This document shows, in pieces, positions 8,116-16,714 of a stretch of DNA of 37,352 bases (positions are counted from its first letter, which is position 1; every line of letters starts with the position of its first letter). This DNA comes from JACMJP01 sp046160675 (GTDB lineage Bacteria; Bacteroidota; Bacteroidia; Chitinophagales; BACL12). The stretch covers positions 1-37,352 of the forward strand of contig JBJXHH010000171.1 of the NCBI GenBank assembly GCA_046160675.1. The letters run 5' to 3'. The translations under genes and the position numbers were made by a program. Under the pieces are notes generated by a model. It was not told the origin of the DNA. It made no database searches and saw nothing but the letters and a program-made list of their open reading frames with translations.

Positions 8116-8985
8116 ATGCGTCAGTTAAAGATAACTAAATCTATCACCAACCGGGAAAGCGAATCGCTCGAAAAGTATTTACAGGAGATCGGGAAAGTAG
8201 ACCTGGTAACAGCAGAAGAGGAAGTAACCCTTGCTCAAAAGATAAAACAGGGAGATCAGGAGGCGTTGGAAAAGCTTGTAAAAGCCAACCTTCGATTTGT
8301 AGTTTCTGTGGCTAAACAATATCAGCACAATGGGTTGTCTCTCAATGACTTAATAAACGAAGGAAATGTAGGTTTAGTAAAAGCTGCTCAGAAATTTGAC
8401 GAAACCAAGGGTTTCAAATTCATCTCATACGCAGTATGGTGGATTCGCCAAAGTATTATGCAGGCATTGGCTGAGCAAAGCCGTTTAGTTCGATTACCAC
8501 TGAACAAAGTGGGATCATTAAGCAAGATTAACAAAGCGTTTTCCGAACTTGAACAGAAGTTTGAAAGGGAGCCAACTTCCGAGGAACTGGCTGAATGCCT
8601 TGAGATAGGGGTGGAAGAAATTAAGAACACAATGAGTGTTTCTACCCGCCATGTGAGTGTGGATGCGCCATTTGACGATGGAGAGAACAGTTCTTTGCTG
8701 GATGTACTTGAAAACAGGGACACTGAACGTACAGATGAAAAGTTGAATTATACTTTTTCTTTAAAGGTTGAGACGGAACGTACTTTAGCAACTTTAACAG
8801 AACGGGAAAGAGACGTTATAAAATTGTTTTTCGGGATTGGCGTTCCTTATGCAATGACATTAGAAGATATTGGAGAGGAATTTGGACTTACCAGAGAAAG
8901 GGTAAGGCAAATAAAAGACAATGCAATTAATAAATTACGTTCAAGCACTAGGAATAAATCATTAAAAGCGTATCTTGCGCAGTAA
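8116..8985 (+). CDS. rpoD: primary RNA polymerase sigma factor RpoD/SigA
   Basis: A 289-residue sigma-70 factor that gives RNA polymerase its housekeeping promoter specificity. It begins MRQLKITKSITNRESESLEK, the usual start of the short Bacteroidota primary sigma, which lacks region 1.1. Region 1.2 (YLQEIGKVDLVTAEEE), region 2 (NLRFVVSVAKQYQHNGLSL, GFKFISYAVWWIRQ), region 3 and region 4.2 (TRERVRQIKDNAINKLR) are all present, and the length is normal for the phylum. The ATG at 8116 is fixed by the conserved N-terminus. It is a single-gene unit with its own consensus promoter and a terminator at 9037. This sigma would recognise the TAnnTTTG boxes found throughout the window. Confidence 0.97.
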   Translation: MRQLKITKSITNRESESLEKYLQEIGKVDLVTAEEEVTLAQKIKQGDQEALEKLVKANLRFVVSVAKQYQHNGLSLNDLINEGNVGLVKAAQKFDETKGFKFISYAVWWIRQSIMQALAEQSRLVRLPLNKVGSLSKINKAFSELEQKFEREPTSEELAECLEIGVEEIKNTMSVSTRHVSVDAPFDDGENSSLLDVLENRDTERTDEKLNYTFSLKVETERTLATLTERERDVIKLFFGIGVPYAMTLEDIGEEFGLTRERVRQIKDNAINKLRSSTRNKSLKAYLAQ

Positions 8986-9036
8986 TTAAGATATTTTTCG
9001 CTTCATGGCGAAGAAAGATTGTGTTTTCATGGGGAT

Positions 9037-9078
9037 CCCCGGTGAAGTCGTTCTGATGGATCCGGGGTTTTTCTTTTT
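9037..9078 (+). terminator. intrinsic terminator after rpoD
   Basis: Stem CCCCGG / CCGGGG with a 19-base loop, followed by TTTTTCTTTTT, about 50 bases after the rpoD stop codon and before the convergent J-domain gene. Confidence 0.65.
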
Positions 9079-9099
9079 AGTGGTATAAAAAAAATTATA

Positions 9100-9900
9100 C
9101 TAGTCCCATCCTCTCATTTCTTTTATCTTTTCATAAGCTGCGGTGAGTTCACGAAATTTTTCATTCATCAATTTCTGATCATGTGGTGAGCCGTTATGCA
9201 TGTCGGGGTGATACTGTTTCGCAAGTTTATGATATGCTTTTCGAAGCTCAGCATAATTTACTTTTTCAGTTACAAACAAAATAGCATAATAATCTTTTTC
9301 TTTAGGAGCTGATGAATTAACCGAAGAGGAAGTTGAAGAAGAAGTAGTGTTTTTGAAGTTGATTCTAAAATCCTTTTCTTCAATTTCTAATTTATTTGCA
9401 ATGTAGTAGATGGCTTTTGCACGGTTGGTACTTTCTTGTGAAGACTCTGAAAGAACAATGAGAAATTTCAGTAATTGAATACACTCTTCTTTTGTTGCAA
9501 AAGAGTTTAATTGTTTACAAATAGAATCAACCTGTATTCTTTGTTTGATTAATTCATTGAAAAATGTAAACCTAACTTCTATAAATTCAGGGTCGAAAAA
9601 AACAAGCAGCCTTCTTTTCAATTCAGGATAGGTAATATACTTGAGCAGGCCACTCATTTGTAAAACATACGCTGAAAGCATGAGGTTGCTAATCCGCAGG
9701 TCAGGTTTTTTTTGTTTTGATTTTGAAGATATCCATTGCATGTCCAGCACAAGGCCGGCAACTAATCCCAACCAGATACCAGGTATTCCTTCTAAAAGTA
9801 ACAAAATACCAGGCAACAAGAATTTATTATAACCGTAAGGTTTAAAAAGCAGTTTTCCGTACTGGGTTTTCAGCAATACTATTTTCAGGTTTCTATTCAC
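9100..9900 (-). CDS. DjlA-like membrane-anchored J-domain protein
   Basis: A 266-residue co-chaperone candidate. A hydrophobic stretch near the N-terminus (about 27-54, FLLPGILLLLEGIPGIWLGL) looks membrane-embedded. A helical TerB-like middle (about 75-175) follows, then a Ser/Thr-rich linker, then a C-terminal J domain (about 202-266) beginning DYYAILFV with the essential HPD at 231-233. The order TM, TerB-like, J domain is that of DjlA, which stimulates DnaK ATPase at the membrane. The start is GTG at 9900, 5 bases after the stop of the upstream glycosylase gene, so the two are probably one operon. The family call for the J domain is firm; the TerB part is weaker. Confidence 0.82.
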   Translation of the reverse strand: MNRNLKIVLLKTQYGKLLFKPYGYNKFLLPGILLLLEGIPGIWLGLVAGLVLDMQWISSKSKQKKPDLRISNLMLSAYVLQMSGLLKYITYPELKRRLLVFFDPEFIEVRFTFFNELIKQRIQVDSICKQLNSFATKEECIQLLKFLIVLSESSQESTNRAKAIYYIANKLEIEEKDFRINFKNTTSSSTSSSVNSSAPKEKDYYAILFVTEKVNYAELRKAYHKLAKQYHPDMHNGSPHDQKLMNEKFRELTAAYEKIKEMRGWD

Positions 9901-9905
9901 GGTTA

Positions 9906-10502
9906 TTATTTTGCCCTGCTTGTAAAACAGGAATTTTTAATCCTGAACCGCCAGGGAATAAGTTTATATTTTCCTTCAAAATTCATCCCAACACGGGGGC
10001 TTTTAATGATATTTTTCTCCTGGATATTTTCGGCACTTTCAATCCATATAGTATCACTTAATAACGAAATACCAGTATGCTTTGTTGTAAAACCCAGGCA
10101 TGCGGAAACTAATCCCGGTCCGGCACCGAGCCTAAAATCAGCAGATTTTTTATTTCTTCTTTTCAATATGGTTTGCTTACCATCAGCAGGTTCAATAGCC
10201 CGTATCAAAACAGCATGGGGTTTTTTTTCAGCATGCGTAATCACATTAAACAAAGAATGTACACCATAGCACAGGTACACATATGCAACACCCCCTTCAG
10301 CATACATTATTCTTGTCCGCTCAGTAAATCTTCCATTATATGCATGACAGCCTCTGTCTTCGGTTCCACAGTATGCTTCGGTTTCACAAATTATTCCTGA
10401 AGTGATCTTGCCGCTAAAATTGGAAACTAATTTCTTACCCAGTAATTCTTTTGCAATCTTTACAGTATCAGTTCTTGTATAAAATTCTTTCTCTAATTTC
10501 AC
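9906..10502 (-). CDS. 3-methyladenine DNA glycosylase (AAG/MPG family)
   Basis: This enzyme removes alkylated purines such as 3-methyladenine to start base-excision repair. Conserved parts are AKELLGKKLVS, the catalytic region GIICETEAYCGTEDRGCHA (E of ETEAY as general base), RTRIMYAEGGVAYVYLCYGV, and GAGPGLVSACLG. The open frame reaches 10580, but the extra N-terminus (LSIIFLFAFIFVL) is not part of the family, would overlap the divergent gene by 52 bases and contains a -7 box at 10520-10527. I therefore prefer the GTG at 10502, giving MKLEKEFYTRTDT, about 198 residues, normal for the family. The gene is followed closely by the J-domain gene. Confidence 0.9.
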   Translation of the reverse strand: MKLEKEFYTRTDTVKIAKELLGKKLVSNFSGKITSGIICETEAYCGTEDRGCHAYNGRFTERTRIMYAEGGVAYVYLCYGVHSLFNVITHAEKKPHAVLIRAIEPADGKQTILKRRNKKSADFRLGAGPGLVSACLGFTTKHTGISLLSDTIWIESAENIQEKNIIKSPRVGMNFEGKYKLIPWRFRIKNSCFTSRAK

Positions 10503-10519
10503 AAAATAATTTTTTAGAA

Positions 10520-10527
10520 CGAAGATA
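10520..10527 (-). promoter_or_regulatory. -7 box for the glycosylase gene
   Basis: The minus strand reads TATCTTCG (one base off TAnnTTTG), 17 bases before the GTG at 10502. It lies in the 26-base gap between the two divergent start codons. Confidence 0.42.
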
Positions 10528-10528
10528 A

Positions 10529-11227
10529 ATGCAAAAAGGAAAATTATACTTAATACCAACTGTGTTAAGCGAAGATGCATTGCATGTAATTCCTGTTTAT
10601 GTTCATGAGATGACTAGGAAACTGAAAATACTTTTTGTTGAAAATGAAAAAACGACTAGAAGGTATTTACGCAAAACAGGATTTACAACTTCATTTGATG
10701 AATTAACTTTGCTTCCAATTCATGAACATACAAAGGAAAGTGAATTTGAAGAATATGTTCAATATTTGCTCGATGGTATTAGTTGCGGGTTGATGAGTGA
10801 GGCAGGTATTCCTGCCGTGGCTGATCCCGGCAGCGAATTGGTGAAACTATGTCATAAAAAAAGTGTACAGGTGATTCCGTTAGTTGGACCTACATCCATA
10901 ATTCTTGCTTTGATGGCTAGCGGGCTGAATGGGCAACAATTTGTTTTTCATGGATATTTACCCGTAAAGCAACCTGAAAGAAATAGATTCATACAGAAAA
11001 TGAACAGCGAAGCAACAAAGGGAATTACTCAAATTTTTATTGAAACGCCTTACCGGAACAATGCTGTTATTAAGGATGTTCTGGAAAATTGCAACAACAA
11101 TATTTTTTTCTGTATAGCTAGCGATTTAACAGGAACAGAAGAATCCGTTCAAACAAAAACAATATCTGACTGGAAAAAAACGGAACTCCGCTTAGGAAAA
11201 ACACCTGCAATCTTTTTAATTGGCTAA
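10529..11227 (+). CDS. RsmI-like SAM-dependent methyltransferase (tetrapyrrole methylase fold)
   Basis: A 232-residue protein of the RsmI branch of tetrapyrrole (corrin/porphyrin) methylases. The N-terminal strand GKLYLIPTVL, the SAM-site loop SEAGIPAVADPG, and VGPTSIILALMASGLNGQQF match RsmI, which 2'-O-methylates C1402 of 16S rRNA. The first motif reads PTVL where true RsmI has the TPIGN type, and the protein is shorter than E. coli RsmI, so this is the divergent Bacteroidota paralogue and its substrate is less sure. The ATG at 10529 is divergent from the glycosylase. The DUF3109 gene begins 9 bases after its stop. Confidence 0.85.
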   Translation: MQKGKLYLIPTVLSEDALHVIPVYVHEMTRKLKILFVENEKTTRRYLRKTGFTTSFDELTLLPIHEHTKESEFEEYVQYLLDGISCGLMSEAGIPAVADPGSELVKLCHKKSVQVIPLVGPTSIILALMASGLNGQQFVFHGYLPVKQPERNRFIQKMNSEATKGITQIFIETPYRNNAVIKDVLENCNNNIFFCIASDLTGTEESVQTKTISDWKKTELRLGKTPAIFLIG

Positions 11228-11232
11228 TTTTG
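11225..11232 (+). promoter_or_regulatory. -7 box overlapping the methyltransferase stop codon
   Basis: TAATTTTG is a full match to TAnnTTTG; its TAA is the stop codon of the upstream gene, and the box ends 4 bases before the DUF3109 ATG at 11237. No TTG at -33 distance is seen. Confidence 0.42.
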
Positions 11233-11236
11233 CTTT

Positions 11237-11818
11237 ATGATAGTTATTCAGCAAACATTGGTAAGCGATGAGATTTTTGACAAGCAGTTTGTATGTAATC
11301 TGAATGCCTGCAAAGGTGCATGTTGTGTTGAGGGTGATGAGGGAGCTTTTGTGGAGGAAAAAGAGAAAAAACAGTTTGCTAAAATATATTCTAAAGTAAA
11401 AGAATACCTAACTAAAGAAGGGATTAAAGCAATTGAAAAACAAGGTTATTATATTATTAATGATGAAGGGATTTTGAAAACGCCGCTAATGAAAGGTGGG
11501 CCGTGTGCATATACTATTTATGAAAACGGCATTGCTTTATGCGGTATAGAAAAGGCCTACAGGGATGGAAAAATAAAATGGAAAAAACCTGTAAGCTGCC
11601 ATTTGTACCCGATCAGAATTTCAAAAGTTGGTGAATATGATGCATTAAATTATGAACGCTGGAATATTTGTAAGCCTGCCTGTAAAAACGGGAAAGAACT
11701 CGGTGTCCCTATTTTTCGGTTTGTGAGAGAAGCCCTGGTTCGTAAATATGGGAAAGAATATTATGAAGCTATGGAGGCAACGTATGAATATCGAATGGAG
11801 AGTGAAAATAGCAAATAA
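11237..11818 (+). CDS. DUF3109 family protein
   Basis: A 193-residue Cys-rich cytoplasmic protein of the DUF3109 family, common in Bacteroidota and of unknown function. It has the N-terminal cluster CNLNACKGACC (Cys 20, 25, 29, 30), later GGPCAY, LCGIEKAY, SCHLYPIR and CKPACKNG. Such a spread of cysteines suggests a zinc or iron-sulfur site, in line with the family's similarity to YkgJ-type cluster proteins. There is no signal peptide or membrane segment. It lies 9 bases after the RsmI-like gene and ends 2 bases before the convergent acylphosphatase gene. Family call firm; function not known. Confidence 0.88.
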   Translation: MIVIQQTLVSDEIFDKQFVCNLNACKGACCVEGDEGAFVEEKEKKQFAKIYSKVKEYLTKEGIKAIEKQGYYIINDEGILKTPLMKGGPCAYTIYENGIALCGIEKAYRDGKIKWKKPVSCHLYPIRISKVGEYDALNYERWNICKPACKNGKELGVPIFRFVREALVRKYGKEYYEAMEATYEYRMESENSK

Positions 11819-11820
11819 AG

Positions 11821-12093
11821 TTATCTTCTTATTTCATAACCGGATACGTATTCAGGGGAACATTCTTCAACAATTATTTCCTTCACATCAGCCATCGGCG
11901 GGCCTTGTTTGCACCAGTTTATAAATTGTTCAACTAACAGCTCTTCACCTGTTACAAAAGCTTCAACATTTCCAGACCCTGTATTCCTTATCCAACCTTT
12001 TACTTTTAATTCATCAGCAATTTGTTTTGCACTTGCACGGTAGAAAACACCCTGTACTTTGCCTGATATTTTTAAATGGCGATAAATGATCAT
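11821..12093 (-). CDS. acylphosphatase
   Basis: A 90-residue acylphosphatase, normal length, that hydrolyses acyl phosphates to carboxylate and phosphate. The phosphate-binding loop GKVQGVFYR carries the catalytic Arg19, and GWIRNTGSGNVE carries the catalytic Asn37. Its ATG overlaps the stop of the DinB gene in an ATGA arrangement, so the two are translationally coupled. The gene is often called acyP; the physiological substrate is unknown. Confidence 0.94.
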   Translation of the reverse strand: MIIYRHLKISGKVQGVFYRASAKQIADELKVKGWIRNTGSGNVEAFVTGEELLVEQFINWCKQGPPMADVKEIIVEECSPEYVSGYEIRR

Positions 12094-12605
12094 AACAACG
12101 AACTTTTTAGTTCCATCATCTTTGCTATATGATGATCATCGTGCTCAGCGACAAAAAAAGCCATGTCTACGACTCGCATGGGTTTTTGGAGCCGGGGATG
12201 GATAGATGTTTTTATCAATTCAGGATCAGAAAATTTCTCAAGCTCTGTAACAAAATGATTCCGCACATTATTAAACTCCCTTAGCAGGATAGAAATATTT
12301 TTTTCATTATGATTTGCCAGTTCAGTCTTTTCATTTTTTCCATCCCATGCGCTTAACATTGCTTTGCCTTCCCGAAAATCATAAATACGCTGAGTATGTA
12401 ATTCTTCTAAATCAATTAAATGCCCGATGTGTTGCTGTATACTCCATTTACCCTCCGGCCGATAAATTAATTTTTCTTTTGACAGGTCATCAGTTATAAA
12501 CTTTATTCTGGCGAATGCTCCCTGCAATCTTGCAAGTATTACAGGAAATAACTCAGCAGGAAAATTAAAATTAAATGTTCTTAATGTCCAATTTAGCTGT
12601 TTCAT
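12090..12605 (-). CDS. DinB superfamily protein
   Basis: A 171-residue four-helix DinB/YfiT-like protein. The likely metal-binding histidines are in KWSIQQHIGHLIDLEE (His62) and in AEHDDHHIAKM (His155 and His158/159), the usual triad arrangement. Such proteins bind Zn or Ni and include thiol-dependent transferases, but most, like this one, have no known substrate. It is the first gene of a two-gene operon with acylphosphatase (4-base overlap). A TAATTTTG box lies 11 bases before its ATG, back to back with the nadB promoter. Confidence 0.87.
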   Translation of the reverse strand: MKQLNWTLRTFNFNFPAELFPVILARLQGAFARIKFITDDLSKEKLIYRPEGKWSIQQHIGHLIDLEELHTQRIYDFREGKAMLSAWDGKNEKTELANHNEKNISILLREFNNVRNHFVTELEKFSDPELIKTSIHPRLQKPMRVVDMAFFVAEHDDHHIAKMMELKSSLL

Positions 12606-12616
12606 CTGTTCCTACC

Positions 12617-12653
12617 CAAAATTAATTCGTTTCAATGAAACAATTTACCTTCG
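12617..12653. promoter_or_regulatory. divergent -7 boxes of dinB-like and nadB genes
   Basis: On the minus strand TAATTTTG (12617-12624) lies 11 bases before the DinB ATG. On the plus strand TACCTTCG (12646-12653) lies 4 bases before the nadB ATG at 12658. Both fit TAnnTTTG or its TTCG variant; the nadB one predicts a leaderless mRNA. Confidence 0.5.
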
Positions 12654-12657
12654 CAGC

Positions 12658-14256
12658 ATGCATAAAACAGATTTTTTAGTGATAGGTTCGGGAATAGCGG
12701 GGTTGACTTTCGCATTAAAAACCGCAAAAAAATTCCCGAACAAAACAATTACTATCATTACAAAAGCAGAGGAAGATGAAACAAACACAAAATATGCACA
12801 AGGTGGTATTGCCGCTGTTTGGGATTTTGAAACAGATAGCTATGATAAACATATTCAGGACACATTAATTGCAGGTGATGGTTTGTGTAAGAAAGAAATT
12901 GTAGAGATTGTAGTGAAAGAGGGGCCTGATAGAGTAAAAGAAATTATCTATTGGGGTGCTGATTTTGATAAAACCAAAGATGGTGCATATCATTTAGGGA
13001 AAGAAGGAGGACACAGTGAAAACCGTGTATTGCATTTCAAGGATGTAACAGGAAAAGAAATTGAAAAAACCCTGATTGATGAAGCAAATATTCTGAAAAA
13101 CATACAAATATTCCCGCATCATTTTGTTATTGACATCATCACACAACATCACCTGGGAAGAATTGTAACGAGGCATACTCCTGACATTACTTGCTATGGT
13201 GTATATGTTTTGAACAAAAAAAATAAATCAATTGAAAAAATTATTTCTAAAATAACAGTGATGGCAAGCGGCGGCGCCGGTCAAGTGTATAAAAACACAA
13301 CGAACCCACTTATTGCAACAGGCGATGGCATGGCGATGGTTTACAGGGCGAAGGGAAGAGTTGCAAATATGGAATTTGTACAATTTCATCCTACATCATT
13401 GTATCAGCCGGGTGTCTCACCTTCATTCTTGATTACGGAAGCGGTACGGGGTGCCGGTGGATTATTGCGCACCGCTGAAGGGGAGGAGTTTATGCAGAAA
13501 TACGATGAAAGAAAAAGTTTGGCGCCGAGAGATATAGTTGCAAGGGCAATAGATAATGAAATGAAGATTCATGGCGATGATTTTGTGTATTTAGATTGCT
13601 CGGCGATCAGTAGAGAAGAACTCCATTCTCATTTCCCAAATATTTATTCAACATGTAAATCCATCGGGATAGATATTACAAAAGATATGATACCCGTTGT
13701 ACCGGCATCGCATTATATGTGCGGGGGAATTCTTGTAGATGCTTTTGGAAACTCTACTATTAATAATTTATATGCCTGCGGGGAATGTTCTTCAACAGGT
13801 TTGCATGGCGCCAACAGGCTTGCGAGTAATTCTTTGCTGGAGGCATTAGTTTTTGCGCATAGAATTTACCTGCATGCAAGTGATAAAATTCATGAAGTTG
13901 ATTATGCAGAAAATATTCCTGACTGGAATGCTAAAGGAACAAACGACCCGAAAGAAATGGTAATGATAACACAAAGTATTAGGGAGCTGAAGGAAATTAT
14001 GACGAATTATGTAGGTATAGTGCGTAGTGATGAAAGATTGAAACGGGCATTAGTAAGATTACATTTGCTGTATGAAGAAACAGAGAAACTTTATGAAACA
14101 ACCACTATCTCCCCGCAACTATGTGAGCTTCGAAATCTTATCACAATCGGGTTTTTAATCACCCGTGGTGCTGCTGCAAGAAAAGAAAGCAGGGGTTTGC
14201 ATTATACAACTGATTATCCTGAAAGGTCAAAATTTTCTGAAGACAGTTTGTATTAA
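12658..14256 (+). CDS. nadB: L-aspartate oxidase
   Basis: A 532-residue FAD enzyme that oxidises L-aspartate to iminoaspartate, the first step of de novo NAD synthesis. The Rossmann motif GSGIAGL is at 10-16, followed by KYAQGGIAAVWD (FAD and substrate region), FVQFHPTSLY, and the family signature CGECSSTGLHGANRLASNS. The C-terminal helical domain (RGAAARKESRGLHYTTDYPE) is complete. The length is normal. nadA and nadC are not in the window, but kynureninase at 30155 belongs to the alternative tryptophan route. Its stop overlaps that of the convergent small membrane gene. Confidence 0.96.
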   Translation: MHKTDFLVIGSGIAGLTFALKTAKKFPNKTITIITKAEEDETNTKYAQGGIAAVWDFETDSYDKHIQDTLIAGDGLCKKEIVEIVVKEGPDRVKEIIYWGADFDKTKDGAYHLGKEGGHSENRVLHFKDVTGKEIEKTLIDEANILKNIQIFPHHFVIDIITQHHLGRIVTRHTPDITCYGVYVLNKKNKSIEKIISKITVMASGGAGQVYKNTTNPLIATGDGMAMVYRAKGRVANMEFVQFHPTSLYQPGVSPSFLITEAVRGAGGLLRTAEGEEFMQKYDERKSLAPRDIVARAIDNEMKIHGDDFVYLDCSAISREELHSHFPNIYSTCKSIGIDITKDMIPVVPASHYMCGGILVDAFGNSTINNLYACGECSSTGLHGANRLASNSLLEALVFAHRIYLHASDKIHEVDYAENIPDWNAKGTNDPKEMVMITQSIRELKEIMTNYVGIVRSDERLKRALVRLHLLYEETEKLYETTTISPQLCELRNLITIGFLITRGAAARKESRGLHYTTDYPERSKFSEDSLY

Positions 14257-14618
14257 TTAAATGCTTCGATAGGGAAGAATATGAAAGGTAGCAAAGTAAG
14301 ACAAGCGGAACCTACTACACCCACTATATAAAGGGCAAGCCTGTAATCACGGATATTCAACCTATTCCCAAAGTAATAATAATCCCATGCTTCGAGCATT
14401 AAACCTGAACAGTAAGCAATGTTTGCGGCTATTGCATAAAAAAACACCATAACTATTGAAAAAAAATCTAATTTTCCTGCAAGCAGAATTGTTATTATCC
14501 CACAACAACAAACAACAATATTATATAATACCCGCCGCTTTTCCCACCATCTTATGGCACCTTCAAAACCCGGGGAAATATTTTCATTTGTCAAATTATT
14601 ATCTAATATATCTTGCAT
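14253..14618 (-). CDS. small membrane protein of unknown function
   Basis: A 121-residue protein I do not recognise. The cytoplasmic-looking N-terminus (about 1-29, with GAIRWWEKRRVLYN) is followed by three hydrophobic segments at about 30-48, 51-75 and 93-116. A short polar loop with EAWDYYYFGNRLNIRDYR separates the second and third. The gene converges on nadB and the two stop codons share bases in a TTAA core. A TATATTCG box lies 17 bases upstream of the ATG. The distribution of charged and hydrophobic residues makes a real membrane protein likely. Confidence 0.68.
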   Translation of the reverse strand: MQDILDNNLTNENISPGFEGAIRWWEKRRVLYNIVVCCCGIITILLAGKLDFFSIVMVFFYAIAANIAYCSGLMLEAWDYYYFGNRLNIRDYRLALYIVGVVGSACLTLLPFIFFPIEAFN

Positions 14619-14635
14619 GAGCAGGTAATTTAGTA

Positions 14636-14672
14636 CGAATATAAGTTATAACAATTTCAGGTTGTAATTTTG
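14636..14672. promoter_or_regulatory. divergent -7 boxes of the membrane protein and hydrolase genes
   Basis: On the minus strand TATATTCG (14636-14643) lies 17 bases before ATG 14618. On the plus strand TAATTTTG (14665-14672) lies 7 bases before ATG 14680. Neither has a clear TTG at -33. Confidence 0.42.
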
Positions 14673-14679
14673 CAAACAG

Positions 14680-15948
14680 ATGCAACACAAGTTTCTCCTC
14701 TTCCTGTTTCAGGTATTTAGTATCGTTCTTCCGCTTTCAGCACAAAACTATTGTATTGAGGGGCGTTTTGACCAATACATATTTGATTCATTAGATATAA
14801 AAGTAATTCAGAATATACAATACGGAACAGCATTAAATTATGCAGGTGATATGGAGAACCTGGGGCTGGATATGTATTTCCCCGATACTACTTTAGATGA
14901 TCTTGAAAAAAAACCATTAGTGATGTTTGTGCATGGTGGGGGACTTGTCGGGGGAGATAAACTAAACGGTGCTGGCATTGGTTATGATTTTGCAAGAAGG
15001 GGATTTGTATACACTTCAATAAATTACAGGTTAGGATACTCAAACCTTGGAGAGTGTGCGGGCGATACTGCTAGCCTGCAGCTGGCTATATATAGGGGCA
15101 TACAAGATACAAAAGCAGCTATCCGTTTTATAAAAGAGAATGCTCATAATTATGATATAGATACCAACGCAATATTTCTGATAGGCAGCAGTGTTGGTGC
15201 AACTTTAATTTTATATGCTGCGCTGGCAACACAAGATAATTTTTATAACTATCAATACGAGGCATTAGGAAGCATTGATAGTTCAACAAATGATTTGTAT
15301 AATCATACAACTACAGTGAGTGCAATTACAGGGCGGGCATCTGGAGTGGAGTCTTTGGAAATATTTAAGAATGGAAATGTGCCGACTCAACTCTTTCACG
15401 GAACATGTGATTTTGTGGTGCCTTATACTGAAGATCCCTTATATATGTGTTATACCCCCGTTCAATATATGCACTATCACGGATCCTGGGAAATTGCGCA
15501 ATACCTTCAGGCTAATGGCACTCCATATGAGTTGTATACGAATGAAGGATTTGATCATAGCGCAGTAGAAGAGGATACCCTGATCTTGTATGCTGGGGAC
15601 TTTTATAAATCTATTTTGTGCAATACTTTACAGTTGTCAACAGAGTATTACAGGTATAACAATGGAGGCTGCATGGCTACATCTGAAAATGATTTCTCCA
15701 TCTCCTTTTCACCTAATCCATTTCATGATGAACTCAATATTACTGTAAAGGGCGCACGAAAAGAGGATATATCAATTGAATTGTTTTCTTACACAGGTCA
15801 GCGGATTTTTTCAATTGAACAACACTTTACTCCGCCTCTTGCATACTATAATCTTCAGTTTAATACCCTTTTTACATCCCAGGGCATTTATTTCCTAAGG
15901 GTAATGGGTGAAACGGTCACCAAAAGTGTAACCCTGTTCAGGCATTAA
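14680..15948 (+). CDS. secreted alpha/beta hydrolase (carboxylesterase-like) with T9SS sorting domain
   Basis: A 422-residue enzyme with a signal peptide ending PLSAQ and an alpha/beta-hydrolase domain. The oxyanion-hole motif HGGG is at 85-88, the nucleophile elbow GSSVG places Ser171, and the probable acid and base are Asp244 (GTCDFVVPY) and His293 (GFDHSAVEE), so the catalytic triad looks complete. The HGGG motif and spacing fit the BD-FAE/carboxylesterase group acting on small esters or acetylated sugars; the substrate is unknown. From about residue 345 a T9SS type A domain follows (SPNPFHDELNI to GIYFLRVMGE), so the enzyme should be exported to the cell surface or medium. Confidence 0.87.
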   Translation: MQHKFLLFLFQVFSIVLPLSAQNYCIEGRFDQYIFDSLDIKVIQNIQYGTALNYAGDMENLGLDMYFPDTTLDDLEKKPLVMFVHGGGLVGGDKLNGAGIGYDFARRGFVYTSINYRLGYSNLGECAGDTASLQLAIYRGIQDTKAAIRFIKENAHNYDIDTNAIFLIGSSVGATLILYAALATQDNFYNYQYEALGSIDSSTNDLYNHTTTVSAITGRASGVESLEIFKNGNVPTQLFHGTCDFVVPYTEDPLYMCYTPVQYMHYHGSWEIAQYLQANGTPYELYTNEGFDHSAVEEDTLILYAGDFYKSILCNTLQLSTEYYRYNNGGCMATSENDFSISFSPNPFHDELNITVKGARKEDISIELFSYTGQRIFSIEQHFTPPLAYYNLQFNTLFTSQGIYFLRVMGETVTKSVTLFRH

Positions 15949-15958
15949 CAATACATAT

Positions 15959-16714
15959 TTAATGTATACTTTTTTTCAAGGCATATAATTTCACATAACG
16001 CATAAAAACGCCACCTGCTGCGAGGGAGCATATAATAAGTCCCGGGATGCCGTCTAAAATACCAAGGTCTATAAAATAATGTTTGAAAAAACGATAGCAG
16101 GGTTTTATGATAAAATGAAAAAGGGTGGGTTTTACTTTCTTTTCCGCAGCATCTGCAGCACTCCATGTTGAATAACGATCCCACTTTTCAAGATAGTGCT
16201 GCATGTCTTTGTAAGTATTGTGTTGTAACTTATTCTTTAATATTCCCAATTTTCCTGCTGTCATAATTTCTGCATGAACATGTTTTTCTTCATACCTGCA
16301 AGTATCCCTTTTAAACAGCCGGATCACTTTATCTCCCTGCCAACCGCTGAATTTTATTTCTTTACCCAGAAAAAAATTTTTGCGTTTTATCCAATAAGCG
16401 TCTTCTGAAATTTTTTCCCTATTTAATAAAGCCTGTATTTCATTTTTTAACTCAGGTGTTACCCGTTCATCAGCATCAATGAGTAATATCCATTTGTTCG
16501 AAGCTTGAGGAATAGCCCAGTTTTTCATACTGGCGGAGTTTATATATTCCCTCTGGATAATATGCACAGGAAATTGTTTTGCGTTTTGTAAAGTATCATC
16601 TGTACTAAATGAATCCGCAATTAGAATTTCATCACACCAACTAACACTTTGAATCGCTTCTACAATGTTGTGCGCCTCATTTTTACACGGAATAATTGCT
16701 GTGATTTTATGCAT
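15959..16714 (-). CDS. family 2 glycosyltransferase, WaaE/KdtX-like
   Basis: A 251-residue GT2 enzyme. The nucleotide-sugar site is shown by ITAIIPCKNEAHNI, ILIADSFSTDDT (34-41) and the metal-binding LLIDADER (DAD at 80-82). The middle part (GWQGDKVIRLFKRD, EEKHVHAE) and the C-terminal hydrophobic end fit the WaaE/KdtX group that adds a sugar to the lipopolysaccharide core. The ATG overlaps the end of the O-antigen ligase-like gene by 8 bases, so the two are translationally coupled and likely act in the same surface-glycan pathway. The donor sugar and acceptor cannot be read. Confidence 0.87.
   Translation of the reverse strand: MHKITAIIPCKNEAHNIVEAIQSVSWCDEILIADSFSTDDTLQNAKQFPVHIIQREYINSASMKNWAIPQASNKWILLIDADERVTPELKNEIQALLNREKISEDAYWIKRKNFFLGKEIKFSGWQGDKVIRLFKRDTCRYEEKHVHAEIMTAGKLGILKNKLQHNTYKDMQHYLEKWDRYSTWSAADAAEKKVKPTLFHFIIKPCYRFFKHYFIDLGILDGIPGLIICSLAAGGVFMRYVKLYALKKSIH

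Noticed and set aside
10503..10580. Hydrophobic N-terminal extension of the 3-methyladenine glycosylase
   Set aside because: It is not part of the family, overlaps the divergent methyltransferase gene and contains a -7 box.
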